DNA of 64,000 bases, from positions 1 to 64,000 of the forward strand of contig DASVVT010000068.1 of the NCBI GenBank assembly GCA_036386415.1, read 5' to 3'. The notes under the pieces were generated by a model, which saw only the letters and a program-made list of their open reading frames with translations, was not told the origin of the DNA and did no database searches. Source of the DNA: DASVVT01 sp036386415. GTDB taxonomy: Bacteria > Acidobacteriota > Blastocatellia > Pyrinomonadales > Pyrinomonadaceae. Of this stretch, positions 1 through 8,999 are shown one piece after another (positions within the stretch are counted from its first letter, which is position 1; each line of letters starts with the position of its first letter). The position numbers and the translations under genes are program-made.

Positions 1-75
1 GTTTGTGCTGCGCTGATCTGGCTGCCTGAAGATCAAACCGTCAGCTTACGGAAGCGAACAACAGACAACTGACCA

Positions 76-100
76 CGGACGACGGACGACGGACGACGGA
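76..100. repeat. 7-bp tandem repeat in pyrB leader
   Basis: Three full copies plus a partial copy of the heptamer CGGACGA lie immediately upstream of pyrB. They directly follow a short stretch (about 55-75) that resembles one arm of the inverted repeat found at 33476-33575 (shared word CAACTGACCACGGAC). Bases 1-111 hold no gene I can assign; all three forward frames close before base 75. The repeat ends about 12 bases before the pyrB start, so copy-number change would alter the 5' leader. Confidence 0.8.
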
Positions 101-111
101 CAAATGAGCAG

Positions 112-1107
112 ATGACTTTTAAGCGCAAAGATTTGCTCGGCATACGCGAGTTGACGCCCGCCGAGATCACGTACCTCTTGGACACTGCGGAGTCTTTCCG
201 CGATATCTCGCGTCGCGAGATCAAGAAGGTGCCGACCCTTCGCGGGCGCACGGTGATCAATCTCTTCTTCGAGCCTTCAACGCGCACGCGCACCTCTTTC
301 GAGATCGCCGCCAAGCGGCTCTCTGCCGACGCCATCAACATCAGCGCTTCAACTTCGAGCGTGACGAAGGGCGAGACCCTGCTCGACACTGCGCGCAACC
401 TGGAGGCGATGTCGCCCGATTGCATCGTGATCCGCCACTCTTCGGCGGGCGCGCCGCACCAGCTCGCGCGCATCTGCCGCGCCAGCATCGTCAATGCCGG
501 AGACGGCGCGCACGAACATCCCACACAGGCGCTGCTCGACGCTCTCACCATACGCGAGCACAAGGGCCGCATAGAGGGCTTACAGGTGGCGATCATAGGC
601 GATATACTTCACTCGCGCGTGGCACGCTCGAACGCGTATCTGCTGACAAAACTGGGCGCAAAGGTGAGAGTCGCAGGGCCTGGCACGCTCGTGCCTCAGG
701 AGTTCGGCGGGCTGGTGGAAGAAGGTCTGATCGTCGAGCGTCGCGTTGCAGATGCGATTGAAGGGGCGGACGTGGTGATGATCCTGCGCATCCAGCGCGA
801 GCGGCAGGACGCTGCCTTCTTCCCTTCGATGCGTGAGTATGCTGTGCATTATGGTCTGCACCTCGAACATCTGGAGCGGGCTGCCGTCGATGCTATCGTG
901 ATGCATCCGGGGCCGATGAATCGCGGCATCGAGATCGCGTCGAACGTCGCCGACAGCGCACGCTCGCTGATACTGGATCAGGTCTCCAACGGGCTGGCCG
1001 TGCGTATGGCTATCCTTTATCTGCTCGCCGGTGGGACGCATACAGTCATGGAATCGGGCGACGCTGCGCAGAGGAAGATGGAAGAAAAGGGAAGTGCCAG
1101 AGAATGA
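112..1107 (+). CDS. pyrB: Aspartate carbamoyltransferase catalytic subunit
   Basis: Condenses carbamoyl phosphate and aspartate to N-carbamoyl-aspartate, the committed step of cytosolic pyrimidine synthesis. The 331-residue length is usual for the catalytic chain. The carbamoyl-phosphate loop STRTRTSFE lies at residues 56-64, HPTQALLD at 136-143 and the C-terminal HPGPMNRG at about 265-272; all are signature segments of the family. The ATG at 112 is the first start that gives the expected N-terminus. Its stop overlaps the start of pyrC (ATGA, 1104-1107), so the two are almost certainly co-translated. No regulatory chain pyrI is adjacent, and the pyrR that often precedes pyrBC would lie outside the window. 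Confidence 0.97.
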   Translation: MTFKRKDLLGIRELTPAEITYLLDTAESFRDISRREIKKVPTLRGRTVINLFFEPSTRTRTSFEIAAKRLSADAINISASTSSVTKGETLLDTARNLEAMSPDCIVIRHSSAGAPHQLARICRASIVNAGDGAHEHPTQALLDALTIREHKGRIEGLQVAIIGDILHSRVARSNAYLLTKLGAKVRVAGPGTLVPQEFGGLVEEGLIVERRVADAIEGADVVMILRIQRERQDAAFFPSMREYAVHYGLHLEHLERAAVDAIVMHPGPMNRGIEIASNVADSARSLILDQVSNGLAVRMAILYLLAGGTHTVMESGDAAQRKMEEKGSARE

Positions 1108-2444
1108 GATTGCTGATTGCGAACGGCTATTTGATAGACCCCTCGCAGGGTCTCAACAGCGGCCATAACCTGCTGATTGAAGATGGCCGTGTCCGTGGCC
1201 TGGTCGCGCGCAGCGAAGGAGTGCCGGAAGGGGCTGAGGTGCTGGATGCGACGGGGCTCGTCGTCGCCCCCGGTTTCATAGACCTTCACACGCACCTGCG
1301 CGAGCCCGGACAGGAGTACAAAGAGACTATCGGGACGGGCGCGGCGGCTGCCGTGGCCGGTGGCTGGACGAGCGTCTGCGCCATGCCCAACACAGACCCC
1401 ATCAACGATAGCCCGGCTGTGACGCGCTTCATCATAGAGCAGGGCGAGCGCGCACGTCTTGCCAACGTCTTCCCCATCGGCGCGATCACCAAAGGATCAA
1501 GCGGCGCGGAACTCTCAGAGATGGGCGAGATGAAGCACGCAGGAATCGTCGCCGTCTCGGATGATGGCCGCCCTGTGCCTTCTGCGGGCATGATGCGGCG
1601 CGCGATGGAGTACGCTGCGGGGTTCGACCTCACGGTCGTGGATCATTGCGAAGATCGCTCGCTCGCCGCCGGTGGCTCTATGCACGAGGGGCGCTGGTCG
1701 CTCACTTTGGGTCTGCGCGGAATGCCTGCGGCAGCCGAAGAGATGGACGCCGTACGCGACTGCGTGCTCGCGCAATTGACCGGCGCGCGCCTGCATCTGG
1801 CGCATGTTTCGACGCGCGGCGCGGTGGAAGCCGTCCGTCGAGCCAAAGAGCGCGGGCTTAATGTGACCTGCGAGATCACGCCGCATCACTGGACGTTGAC
1901 GGATGAAGCGGTCGAAGGCTACGACACGAACACGAAGATGAGCCCCCCTTTGCGCAGCCGCGATCACGCAGACGCCGTGATCGAGGGATTGAGGGACGGC
2001 ACGATTGATGCCATCGCAACCGATCACGCGCCGCATCACGCAGACGAGAAGGCGCTCGAATTCGACCGCGCCCCTTTTGGCATCACGGGTCTTGAGACGG
2101 CGGTCGGACTGGCGTTCGACCGTTTGGTTCACGAAGGCGTCATTGATCTAGTGCGCCTGGTGGAACTGTGCTCCGTCAATCCGGCGCGCATCTTTAACCT
2201 GACTGATCGCGGAAGCTTGCGCAAGAATGCCTGGGGCGACGTGACGATTCTCGATCCAGACTTGAGCTGGACGTTTAAGGCCGCCGACTCGAAATCGAAG
2301 AGCCGCAACACGCCCTTTGACGGCTGGACGTTCAGAGGCGCGGCAGTCGCAACCATTGTCGGCGGGCGCATCGTCTACCGACATCCTGAATTCAATAGCA
2401 TCACCAGCAAAGAACATGACGCATCGACGATAATCCAGTCATAG
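1104..2444 (+). CDS. pyrC: Dihydroorotase (class I, zinc-dependent)
   Basis: Cyclises carbamoyl-aspartate to dihydroorotate, the step after PyrB. The 446-residue protein starts four bases inside pyrB. The metal-binding motif HTHLREPG is at residues 62-69 and a TDHAPHH segment near residue 306 supplies the catalytic aspartate and further ligands, as in amidohydrolase-superfamily class I dihydroorotases. There is no sign of the inactive PyrC' type, which loses these histidines. The TAG stop runs directly into a palindromic repeat element starting at 2444, so the element may serve as the 3' end of the operon transcript. Confidence 0.96.
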   Translation: MRLLIANGYLIDPSQGLNSGHNLLIEDGRVRGLVARSEGVPEGAEVLDATGLVVAPGFIDLHTHLREPGQEYKETIGTGAAAAVAGGWTSVCAMPNTDPINDSPAVTRFIIEQGERARLANVFPIGAITKGSSGAELSEMGEMKHAGIVAVSDDGRPVPSAGMMRRAMEYAAGFDLTVVDHCEDRSLAAGGSMHEGRWSLTLGLRGMPAAAEEMDAVRDCVLAQLTGARLHLAHVSTRGAVEAVRRAKERGLNVTCEITPHHWTLTDEAVEGYDTNTKMSPPLRSRDHADAVIEGLRDGTIDAIATDHAPHHADEKALEFDRAPFGITGLETAVGLAFDRLVHEGVIDLVRLVELCSVNPARIFNLTDRGSLRKNAWGDVTILDPDLSWTFKAADSKSKSRNTPFDGWTFRGAAVATIVGGRIVYRHPEFNSITSKEHDASTIIQS

Positions 2445-2661
2445 CCCCGGCAGCGGCGATATATCAGTAGCCCACGACTTGAGGAGTGGGACAGTTACAG
2501 GTAACGAAGATAGAGCCCTCAAAGAGGGCGGCATAAAATTGGAGCTTGATGATTGCTCGCATGGAAATTATGCCGCCCCTGCCGGGGCTCTGGTATTTAA
2601 TCCTACTTTTGACCCACGACTCACGCCGTGGGCTACTGATATGGCCGCCCCTGACGGGGCT
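2444..2661. repeat. REP/BIME-like palindromic element, copy 1
   Basis: About 218 bp of nested inverted repeats starting on the last base of pyrC. The outer arms are GCCCCGGCAGCGGCGATAT and its near-complement at 2640-2661. Inner arms contain TAGCCCACGAC and GTGGGCTACTGAT; the core has AGGGCGGCATA facing TTATGCCGCCCCT. The second copy at 49573-49792 shares the same order of blocks. The form resembles REP elements mobilised by RAYT transposases, but no transposase is in the window. It may also act as a terminator for pyrBC. Confidence 0.85.
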
Positions 2662-2736
2662 GCTTGTCGCGTCACCCCTCTAGCACTTGCTTGCTTAACC
2701 ATCCATCGCTTCTTCATTTACAAGAAACTTTGCTGT

Positions 2737-2764
2737 TGACATAAACTTAAATAGATGTATGATG
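2737..2764 (+). promoter_or_regulatory. Sigma-70-type promoter for the cytochrome c gene
   Basis: A perfect -35 hexamer TTGACA (2737-2742), a 16-nt AT-rich spacer and TATGAT (2759-2764, five of six matches) precede the cytochrome c gene by about 130 bases. It lies downstream of the REP-like element, so the module at 2.9-8.9 kb is probably transcribed independently of pyrBC. Confidence 0.6.
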
Positions 2765-2892
2765 CGGTCTCCATTGAACTATCGACGAGACTCGCCTCTC
2801 GCCAACTTTTTTCAACCGTTAAGGCCCAGGGAAACAGTTCGCGCAGTTCACTCACGCTGGAAGCCGCGCCTTGGCTCAGATAAGAGATTCCG

Positions 2893-5247
2893 ATGAACAG
2901 CGAGTCGCCGCGACACCTTGCCCGCTTACTCAAGTATGCTGCCTTAATCGCGTTTGCTCTGATCGCTCTTTGCCTGGCGATTGCTTCGGGCTGTCGAACA
3001 AACGAGGCGGCGCAAAATTATGATGAGGCGAAAGCGCAGGGCAAGACCGTAGCCGATTTCCCTGAATTGTCTGTGGATGTCTTCAAAGAGATGGATGGCG
3101 GCGTCCCCTTGACCGAAGATGAGATCAGGGGGCGCAACACCTGGCTGCTGTGGACGGCTGGCAACGAGGCGTTCTGGGACTACATGTCGCGCCACTCGTA
3201 CGGCCTCACAGACCTCTTGAAGACGCTCGACACGCGTCGGCGCGGGACGCGCTTCAGAGAGATGGGGCTTGTCAACGAGCCCGGCTTCAAACAGGCATCG
3301 CAGCCGGATCAATACGGCGTGTGGCTGGATGAGCGTGTCGAGCCGGAACAGGCGGGCGTCCCGGAGTCGATTTACGGAAGATCATCCGGCGTCGTCGGCC
3401 TACGCCTCTTCCCCAACCCGGCCTTTGATGAGGCGGCGCGCAGAAACTGGAATGCCGAGCGATACTACACTGACCCAAACTATTTCAACAACCCGGAGCT
3501 GGTGCGCCCCTATCGCGTCGGCATGGCTTGTGCGTTTTGTCATGTCCAGATGCACCCGCTCCATCCGCCCGCCGATCCTGAGCAGCCGCAGTGGGCGAAC
3601 CTCTCTTCGAGCATCGGCAACCAGTACCTGAAGGTGAAGCCCGTCTTCGGCGTAGACCTCAAGCCTGGAAGCTTTCTGTATGAGCTGTTGAATGAGACTC
3701 CGCGCGGCACAGTCGATACCTCTCTGATCGCGACCGACGGGAACAATAACCCGAACGCGATGAACCCGCTCTTCAACGTCGGCGCGCGTCTTTCGATGGC
3801 GACCGAAGAGAAGATGGGCGAGGGCGCACGGCGGCTGCCGCCCGGAGACGAGACTCGTAAGGTTCCCCACATCCTGATGGACGGCGCGGATTCCATAGGC
3901 ATCCTGGGCGCGCTCGACCGCGTCTTCGTCAACATCGGCGCGTATCATCAGGAATGGCTCAAGCATCACAATCTACTGCTCGGAATCCGTCGGCAAAGCC
4001 CCATCGAAGTCGCGAAGATGCAGCAGGACTCCATCTACTGGCAGGCCACGGAAAAGCGCGTCGAGAATCTAGCCAAATTCTTCCTCAAGGCAGCACAGCC
4101 TATGCGCCTGGAGGATGCGCCGGGAGGCCGGGACTACCTGAGCCAGGATCAAGCGGTGCTGAATCGCGGCAAGAAGGTTTTCGCAGAGAACTGCATGGCC
4201 TGCCATTCGAGCAAGCAGCCAGAAGGGATGGCGGATCATTTCTCCGAAGACTATCAGAGGTGGGCACGCGCGGAGGTGTTGAAGGCGGACTTTCGCGACG
4301 ACAACTACTTCTCCATAGATCAGCGTATCTCCGTCCGGGTAGTGCAGACCAACGCCGGGCGCTCACTTGCGACCAACGCCACGCGCGGGCACATCTGGGA
4401 CAACTTCTCTTCGGAAACTTTCAAAAACTCTCCGTCGGTGGGCGAAATAGATGTGGTCAACCCATTTTCGGGGACACCTTCGAAATTCAAGATGCCGGGC
4501 GGGGGCCCCGGGTTTTACCGCGTGCCGACGCTCATCGGCATCTGGGCAACGGCTCCATTTTTCCATAACAACTCTCTGGGCGAGTACACGGGCGACCCAA
4601 CAGTTTCGGGGCGAATGCGCGCCTTCGACGATTCGGTCGTCAAGCTGCTTTGGCCGGAGAAGCGCAAAGGCAGAGACTCCATCTGGAGGACGCAGCAGAA
4701 GAGCTACCTGGAGATTCCCGGAGCGTATCTGCCAGATGTCTTTGCGTCCATCACCGGCTATCGCAGCCGCATCATCCTTGTCTACCCCTGGCTGCTTCCG
4801 CTTTTGATGTGGATCGTCGGAATCCTCCTGTTCGTGTGGGGTATCAAGCGACGGAAATTTTTACTGCGGGTCGGGGCTGTGCTTCTGGTCGCGCTCGGTT
4901 TGGGACTGTTGATGGCGAGCTACTTCCTGGCCGGAGAGCGCGGGGATTTAGCGCTCGGCCCGATCCCGAAGGGGACGCCGATCAACCTGCTGGCGAATAT
5001 CAACACGGAGGCTGACCAGACGGAGCTGGCGCGGCTGGCGCTCAAGATCAAAGGGGTTCTCAAAGAGATTGATAAACGTCACCTGGATGACAACGCGGCC
5101 AGCGATTTGATGCGCAATGAACTGGCTCCAGACCTGCTGCGACTCAGCAAGAGCCCAGACTTCATAGAGGATCGCGGCCACTACTTTGGCACAAACCTGC
5201 CCGATGAGGATAAGCGTGCCCTCATCGAGTTTTTGAAAACGCTATAG
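2893..5247 (+). CDS. Membrane-anchored diheme cytochrome c family protein
   Basis: A 784-residue exported electron carrier. Residues 15-33 form a hydrophobic signal ending in a lipobox-like ASGC, so it may be a lipoprotein. Two c-type heme sites are present: CAFCH (213-217) and CMACH (434-438). Two hydrophobic segments near residues 630-680 would anchor the protein and place the last ~100 residues across or beside the membrane. I see no catalytic motif, so it is more likely an electron acceptor than an oxidase. It precedes a GMC oxidoreductase on the same strand, 154 bases away, which suggests it accepts electrons from that flavoenzyme; this is inference from context. The exact family is not recognised. 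Confidence 0.8.
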   Translation: MNSESPRHLARLLKYAALIAFALIALCLAIASGCRTNEAAQNYDEAKAQGKTVADFPELSVDVFKEMDGGVPLTEDEIRGRNTWLLWTAGNEAFWDYMSRHSYGLTDLLKTLDTRRRGTRFREMGLVNEPGFKQASQPDQYGVWLDERVEPEQAGVPESIYGRSSGVVGLRLFPNPAFDEAARRNWNAERYYTDPNYFNNPELVRPYRVGMACAFCHVQMHPLHPPADPEQPQWANLSSSIGNQYLKVKPVFGVDLKPGSFLYELLNETPRGTVDTSLIATDGNNNPNAMNPLFNVGARLSMATEEKMGEGARRLPPGDETRKVPHILMDGADSIGILGALDRVFVNIGAYHQEWLKHHNLLLGIRRQSPIEVAKMQQDSIYWQATEKRVENLAKFFLKAAQPMRLEDAPGGRDYLSQDQAVLNRGKKVFAENCMACHSSKQPEGMADHFSEDYQRWARAEVLKADFRDDNYFSIDQRISVRVVQTNAGRSLATNATRGHIWDNFSSETFKNSPSVGEIDVVNPFSGTPSKFKMPGGGPGFYRVPTLIGIWATAPFFHNNSLGEYTGDPTVSGRMRAFDDSVVKLLWPEKRKGRDSIWRTQQKSYLEIPGAYLPDVFASITGYRSRIILVYPWLLPLLMWIVGILLFVWGIKRRKFLLRVGAVLLVALGLGLLMASYFLAGERGDLALGPIPKGTPINLLANINTEADQTELARLALKIKGVLKEIDKRHLDDNAASDLMRNELAPDLLRLSKSPDFIEDRGHYFGTNLPDEDKRALIEFLKTL

Positions 5248-5268
5248 GGATTTAGGATAAGAAGAGGA

Positions 5269-5355
5269 TTAAACGCAAAGGACGCAAAGGTCAGCGCAAA
5301 GGAATAAAGGCTCTGCGTCGTTCGCGTCTTCATACTTTGCGTTCTTTGCGTTTAA
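5269..5355. repeat. CGCAAAG-type palindromic repeat
   Basis: An imperfect inverted repeat, arms TTAAACGCAAAGGACGCAAA and TTTGCGTTCTTTGCGTTTAA, between the cytochrome c and GMC genes. A nearly identical copy is at 8901-8988, and more distant copies are at 37588-37688 and 51720-51817. It can fold as a long hairpin in RNA of either strand. Confidence 0.85.
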
Positions 5356-5401
5356 TCGCCCTTTTAGACAGACTCAGCTTTAAAGAAGAAACGAGGACAC
5401 C

Positions 5402-7303
5402 ATGAGCACTGTCACAAACACGCCAGCGGAATTTGACTATGCGGTTGTCGGCTCAGGCGCGGGCGGAGGGCCGCTCGCCTGCAATCTGGCGAAGGCCGGT
5501 TACAGGGTGTTGCTGCTTGAAGCGGGCGGAGAGGACGAGAACTACAATTATCAAGTCCCCTGCTTTCATGGCGCGGCGACAGAGGATGAAGCCCTCAAGT
5601 GGGACTACTTCGTACGCCACTACGCGGACGATGAGCAACAGCGTCGCGACAGCAAGTACGTCAAATACGCGGACGGCATCCTCTACCCGCGCGCGGGCAC
5701 GCTCGGCGGATGCACAGCGCACAATGCTATGATCACGGTCTACCCGCATAACAGCGACTGGGATCAGATCGCAGAGCTGACGGGGGATTCCTCCTGGAAT
5801 AGCGACCACATGCGCACCTATTTCGAGCGGCTCGAACGCTGCACCTACGTCGATCCGCCGGGGACGCACCCACGTACTCCGATCCTGAAATCAATCTTCT
5901 CAATCCTGCGCGCCCTGCACATCATCCCTCTCGATCCGAGCCGTCACGGCTACAAGGGATGGCTGACAACCAGCGAGGCCGATCCCAAAATGGTTCTCAA
6001 AGATTTCAAGCTGCTGGAGATCGTTGCTAAAGCAGCCAAGCAGGGACTCCGTGAGCATATCGGAAATCCGCTGGCGCGTCTCAGAGTGCATTTCGACCCG
6101 AACGACTGGCGTGTGGTCAAGAAGAATTATCAGGGGATCGCGTTCACCCCGTTAGCTTGCAACGGCGGCCAACGCAACAGCACGCGCGAGTACATTCGCT
6201 CCGTCCAGCGAGAGTTCCCTGACAAACTTGTGGTTCGTCTTCACGCGCTCACTACACGCGTCCTGTTGGACAACGACAATCGCGCCATCGGTGTGGAGTA
6301 TCTACAGGGCAAGCATCTCTACCAGGCCGATCCGCGTGCGAGCCAGGCAAACGGCGACGCCGCCGAAAAACATCAGGTCTTCGTCAAGCGTGAGGTCATT
6401 CTCTCGGCGGGCGCTTTCAATACCCCGCAGCTCCTGATGCTCTCCGGCATCGGCCCGAAGGAGGAGTTAGAGAAGCACGGCATTCCTGTCCGCGTGCATC
6501 GTCCCGGCGTCGGTAAAAACCTTCAGGATCGTTATGAAGTGGGCGTCATCACGGAGATGGATACAAACTTCGCGCTGCTCAAAGACGCGACCTTCAAGGC
6601 TCCCGCCGAAGGGGAGACCGGCGACCCGTGCTTTGTCGAGTGGCAGACCAGCAAGACCGGAGTCTACACCACGAACGGCGCGGTGATCGGCATCATCAAG
6701 CGTTCGCGGAAAGATAGGCCGCTGCCAGACCTCTACATCTTCGGCCTGCCCGGCTACTTCAAAGGATATGAGCCGGGCTACTCCAAGGCGCTTCAGCAGT
6801 ACAAAAACATGTTCACATGGGCGATCCTCAAAGCGCACACCAACAATACCGCCGGAGAAGTGACGCTCAGATCCGCCGACCCGCGCGACACGCCTTCGAT
6901 CAACTTCCATTACTTCACAGAAGGCAATGATGCGAAGGAGGAGGACCTGGAATCAGTGGCCGACGGAGTGGAATTCGTGCGCCGCATGAACACGCATATA
7001 GGAAATATAGACAAGGCGGAGTTGCTGCCGGGGCCGCAGGTGCGCACGCGCGATGAGATCAAGCAATTCATTAAGAACGAAGCCTGGGGGCATCACGCCT
7101 CCTGCACCTGCAAGATCGGGCGCGAGGATGACCCGACGGCTGTGCTCGACGGCGATTTCCGCGTCTACGGAACGAAGAACCTGCGCGTCGTGGACGCCTC
7201 GGTCTTCCCGCGCATCCCGGGCTTTTTCATCGTCAGCGCCATCTACATGATCAGCGAGAAGGCGAGCGATGTGATTATCAACGATGCCCGGAAGGCAGGT
7301 TGA
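5402..7303 (+). CDS. GMC family FAD-dependent oxidoreductase
   Basis: A 633-residue flavoprotein of the glucose-methanol-choline family, which oxidises alcohol groups with FAD. The FAD-binding GSGAGGGPLAC is at residues 17-27 and ends in the usual LLLEAGG. A second signature (SAGAFNTPQLLMLSGIG) lies near residue 335, and the catalytic histidine is expected in WGHHASCTCK near residue 565. There is no signal peptide or Tat motif, so the enzyme seems cytoplasmic or exported in complex. The substrate cannot be read from sequence. The flanking cytochrome c gene suggests electrons leave through a heme protein rather than oxygen. A patatin-type lipase follows two genes later, hinting at a lipid-derived alcohol or sterol, but that is speculative. 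Confidence 0.9.
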   Translation: MSTVTNTPAEFDYAVVGSGAGGGPLACNLAKAGYRVLLLEAGGEDENYNYQVPCFHGAATEDEALKWDYFVRHYADDEQQRRDSKYVKYADGILYPRAGTLGGCTAHNAMITVYPHNSDWDQIAELTGDSSWNSDHMRTYFERLERCTYVDPPGTHPRTPILKSIFSILRALHIIPLDPSRHGYKGWLTTSEADPKMVLKDFKLLEIVAKAAKQGLREHIGNPLARLRVHFDPNDWRVVKKNYQGIAFTPLACNGGQRNSTREYIRSVQREFPDKLVVRLHALTTRVLLDNDNRAIGVEYLQGKHLYQADPRASQANGDAAEKHQVFVKREVILSAGAFNTPQLLMLSGIGPKEELEKHGIPVRVHRPGVGKNLQDRYEVGVITEMDTNFALLKDATFKAPAEGETGDPCFVEWQTSKTGVYTTNGAVIGIIKRSRKDRPLPDLYIFGLPGYFKGYEPGYSKALQQYKNMFTWAILKAHTNNTAGEVTLRSADPRDTPSINFHYFTEGNDAKEEDLESVADGVEFVRRMNTHIGNIDKAELLPGPQVRTRDEIKQFIKNEAWGHHASCTCKIGREDDPTAVLDGDFRVYGTKNLRVVDASVFPRIPGFFIVSAIYMISEKASDVIINDARKAG

Positions 7304-7321
7304 ACGGGAGGGGAAAATAGA

Positions 7322-7415
7322 ACTCACCACCGCAGACACCGCAGACACAGAGAAAACGTGAAAGATCAAAACAGATTAAATAATTGTCCATTTTCTTCTC
7401 TGTGTCTCTGTGTTG
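7322..7415. repeat. CACAGAG-type palindromic repeat
   Basis: An inverted repeat with one arm rich in CACCGCAGACAC and CACAGAG and the other in CTCTGTGTCTCTGTG. It lies between the GMC gene and the small membrane protein. Relatives are at 20232-20334 and 54844-54949. Confidence 0.8.
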
Positions 7416-7471
7416 AATAATCTTGTCCATACATTCAATTTGCTCTGCAATTTGGTATAACTATCAAAATC

Positions 7472-8020
7472 ATGTGGCACCCATTACAGGCAATTCCTAT
7501 CGGCTGGTGGCGCGGCATATCTTATGTCGTCCTTCTGATCCTGACGCTGCTCATCGGGTCAAAGATGAAGGTCGCACTCAAGCCGCGTATGCTCAGTCTC
7601 GAACTGGCCGGAACAAAGGATCAGGCGAACAGGATCATCAACAAGTGGAGAGAAGACGGGGTGCTTGATAATGCCCTGACTCTTCAGAAGTGGGACGACT
7701 ATTTTCTGATCTTTTATTCCGTGACGCTCTCGCTGGCCTGCATCATCGTCACGGACTCGATGTTCTCGCCCACATCTTCGGGTTACACCTGGGGGGTAGT
7801 GTTCTCCTGGGCGGCTCTGGTGGCCGGTGTCCTCGATTTCATTGAAAACCGTGCGATCAGCCGGATGCTTGCCGGAACGGTCGAAAGCCCCTGGCCGCAG
7901 TTGTCTTTCATCTGCGCCGCGTTGAAGTTTCTCATCCTGACGGCGTGCTTCATCTATGTCCTCAGCGGTCTCGTCGCACGATTCTCCATCCTCAAGCCAG
8001 TAGCCTCGTCCCGCCCGTGA
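7472..8020 (+). CDS. Small four-helix membrane protein, function unknown
   Basis: A 182-residue protein with four likely membrane segments, near residues 12-29, 74-95, 103-122 and 144-168. The loop between the first two is charged. No catalytic motif is visible and I do not recognise the family. The ATG at 7472 has no strong ribosome binding site. Its TGA overlaps the probable GTG start of the patatin gene by four bases, so the two are probably co-translated. The protein may anchor or assist that lipase or the upstream redox pair; this is inference from gene order. Confidence 0.75.
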   Translation: MWHPLQAIPIGWWRGISYVVLLILTLLIGSKMKVALKPRMLSLELAGTKDQANRIINKWREDGVLDNALTLQKWDDYFLIFYSVTLSLACIIVTDSMFSPTSSGYTWGVVFSWAALVAGVLDFIENRAISRMLAGTVESPWPQLSFICAALKFLILTACFIYVLSGLVARFSILKPVASSRP

Positions 8021-8892
8021 CAGAAATGACCGAAAGAGACCTCGCCATCACCTTCGCCGGTGGGGGAAACAGATCGTTCTACCAGTTGGGACTGATGAAC
8101 CGCTGGCGCGAGACCTTGTTGCCGCGCATCGCGGCCATCGCCGCATGCAGCGCCGGAGCGTGCGTTGCGACTCTGATGTTGAGCGGAAGGGAGCGCGAGG
8201 TCAAAGAGTTCTGGGAGCGGCGGCGCGAAGGGGTGATGAAGAATTTTGAATGGCGTCGGCTGCTCTCCGGCCAGCGCCCGACGCCGCATGAACCGATCTA
8301 CCGCGACACGCTGCAACACGCCTTCGATGATGGCGGCTTTGAAGCGATCAAGGCGCAGCCTTTCCCGATCCTGATCTTGACGACAGCCTTTCCACGCTAC
8401 ATGCCAGGGCTAGCCGCCGCCCTGCTCGGCCTGTGCAGTTATGATCTGGAGAAGAAGCTGAAGAGAGAATTGATTCATCCATCGTTCGGGCGGCGCGTCG
8501 GTTTTCGTCCCCTGGTCTTTGATGCGCGCGATTGCCGGTCGCCAGCCGAGCTGGTCGATCTAATCATCGCCACCTCGGCCACGCCGCCATTTACTTCCGT
8601 CGGCTCCTTCGGCGGGCGAAGACTTCTTGACGGCGGCATCATAGACAACGTCCCGGCTTTTCTCGCAGATGACGTACCGGGGGTGGCTCGTAATCTGGTG
8701 CTCCTGACGCGCCCGTACCCTCCGCACGTCATCGGCAGGCAGGGAGCGCGTCTATACGTTGCGCCCGCCGAAACCTTACCCGTAGAGCGCTGGGACTACA
8801 CGCGTCCAGAGCTGGTCGAAGCCACCATCTCAATTGGCGAGCGCGATGCCGACTCGCACAGCTCCCGATTATCAGCATTTCTAGTAGACTGA
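8017..8892 (+). CDS. Patatin-like phospholipase
   Basis: A 291-residue protein of the patatin family, serine lipid acyl hydrolases with a Ser-Asp dyad. The oxyanion-hole segment GGGNRS is at residues 15-20, the nucleophile at S45 in ACSAG, and the catalytic aspartate in LLDGGIID near residue 205. The nucleophile elbow differs from the usual GxSxG because its first glycine is alanine. The GTG at 8017 overlaps the TGA of the preceding membrane-protein gene; the ATG at 8026 is the alternative start. An open frame extends to 7945 but upstream codons lie inside the previous gene. No signal peptide is seen, so it probably acts on the inner membrane leaflet. Confidence 0.85.
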   Translation: MTEMTERDLAITFAGGGNRSFYQLGLMNRWRETLLPRIAAIAACSAGACVATLMLSGREREVKEFWERRREGVMKNFEWRRLLSGQRPTPHEPIYRDTLQHAFDDGGFEAIKAQPFPILILTTAFPRYMPGLAAALLGLCSYDLEKKLKRELIHPSFGRRVGFRPLVFDARDCRSPAELVDLIIATSATPPFTSVGSFGGRRLLDGGIIDNVPAFLADDVPGVARNLVLLTRPYPPHVIGRQGARLYVAPAETLPVERWDYTRPELVEATISIGERDADSHSSRLSAFLVD

Positions 8893-8900
8893 GGAGGGAT

Positions 8901-8988
8901 TTTAACGCAAAGGACGCAAAGGTCAGCGCAAAGGAATCAAGGCTCTACGTCGTTCGCGTCTTCATACTTTGCGCCCTCTGCGTTTAAA
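8901..8988. repeat. CGCAAAG-type palindromic repeat, near-identical copy
   Basis: Nearly the same sequence as 5269-5355, including the centre TCGTTCGCGTCTTCATA. It lies between the patatin gene and the end of the convergent M49-like gene, where a bidirectional terminator would be expected; no T-run is present. Confidence 0.85.
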
Positions 8989-8999
8989 TCTCCCGTAGC

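Noticed and set aside
2479..2739. 86-codon frame across the REP-like element after pyrC
   Set aside because: It translates palindromic repeat DNA; no homology or ribosome site.
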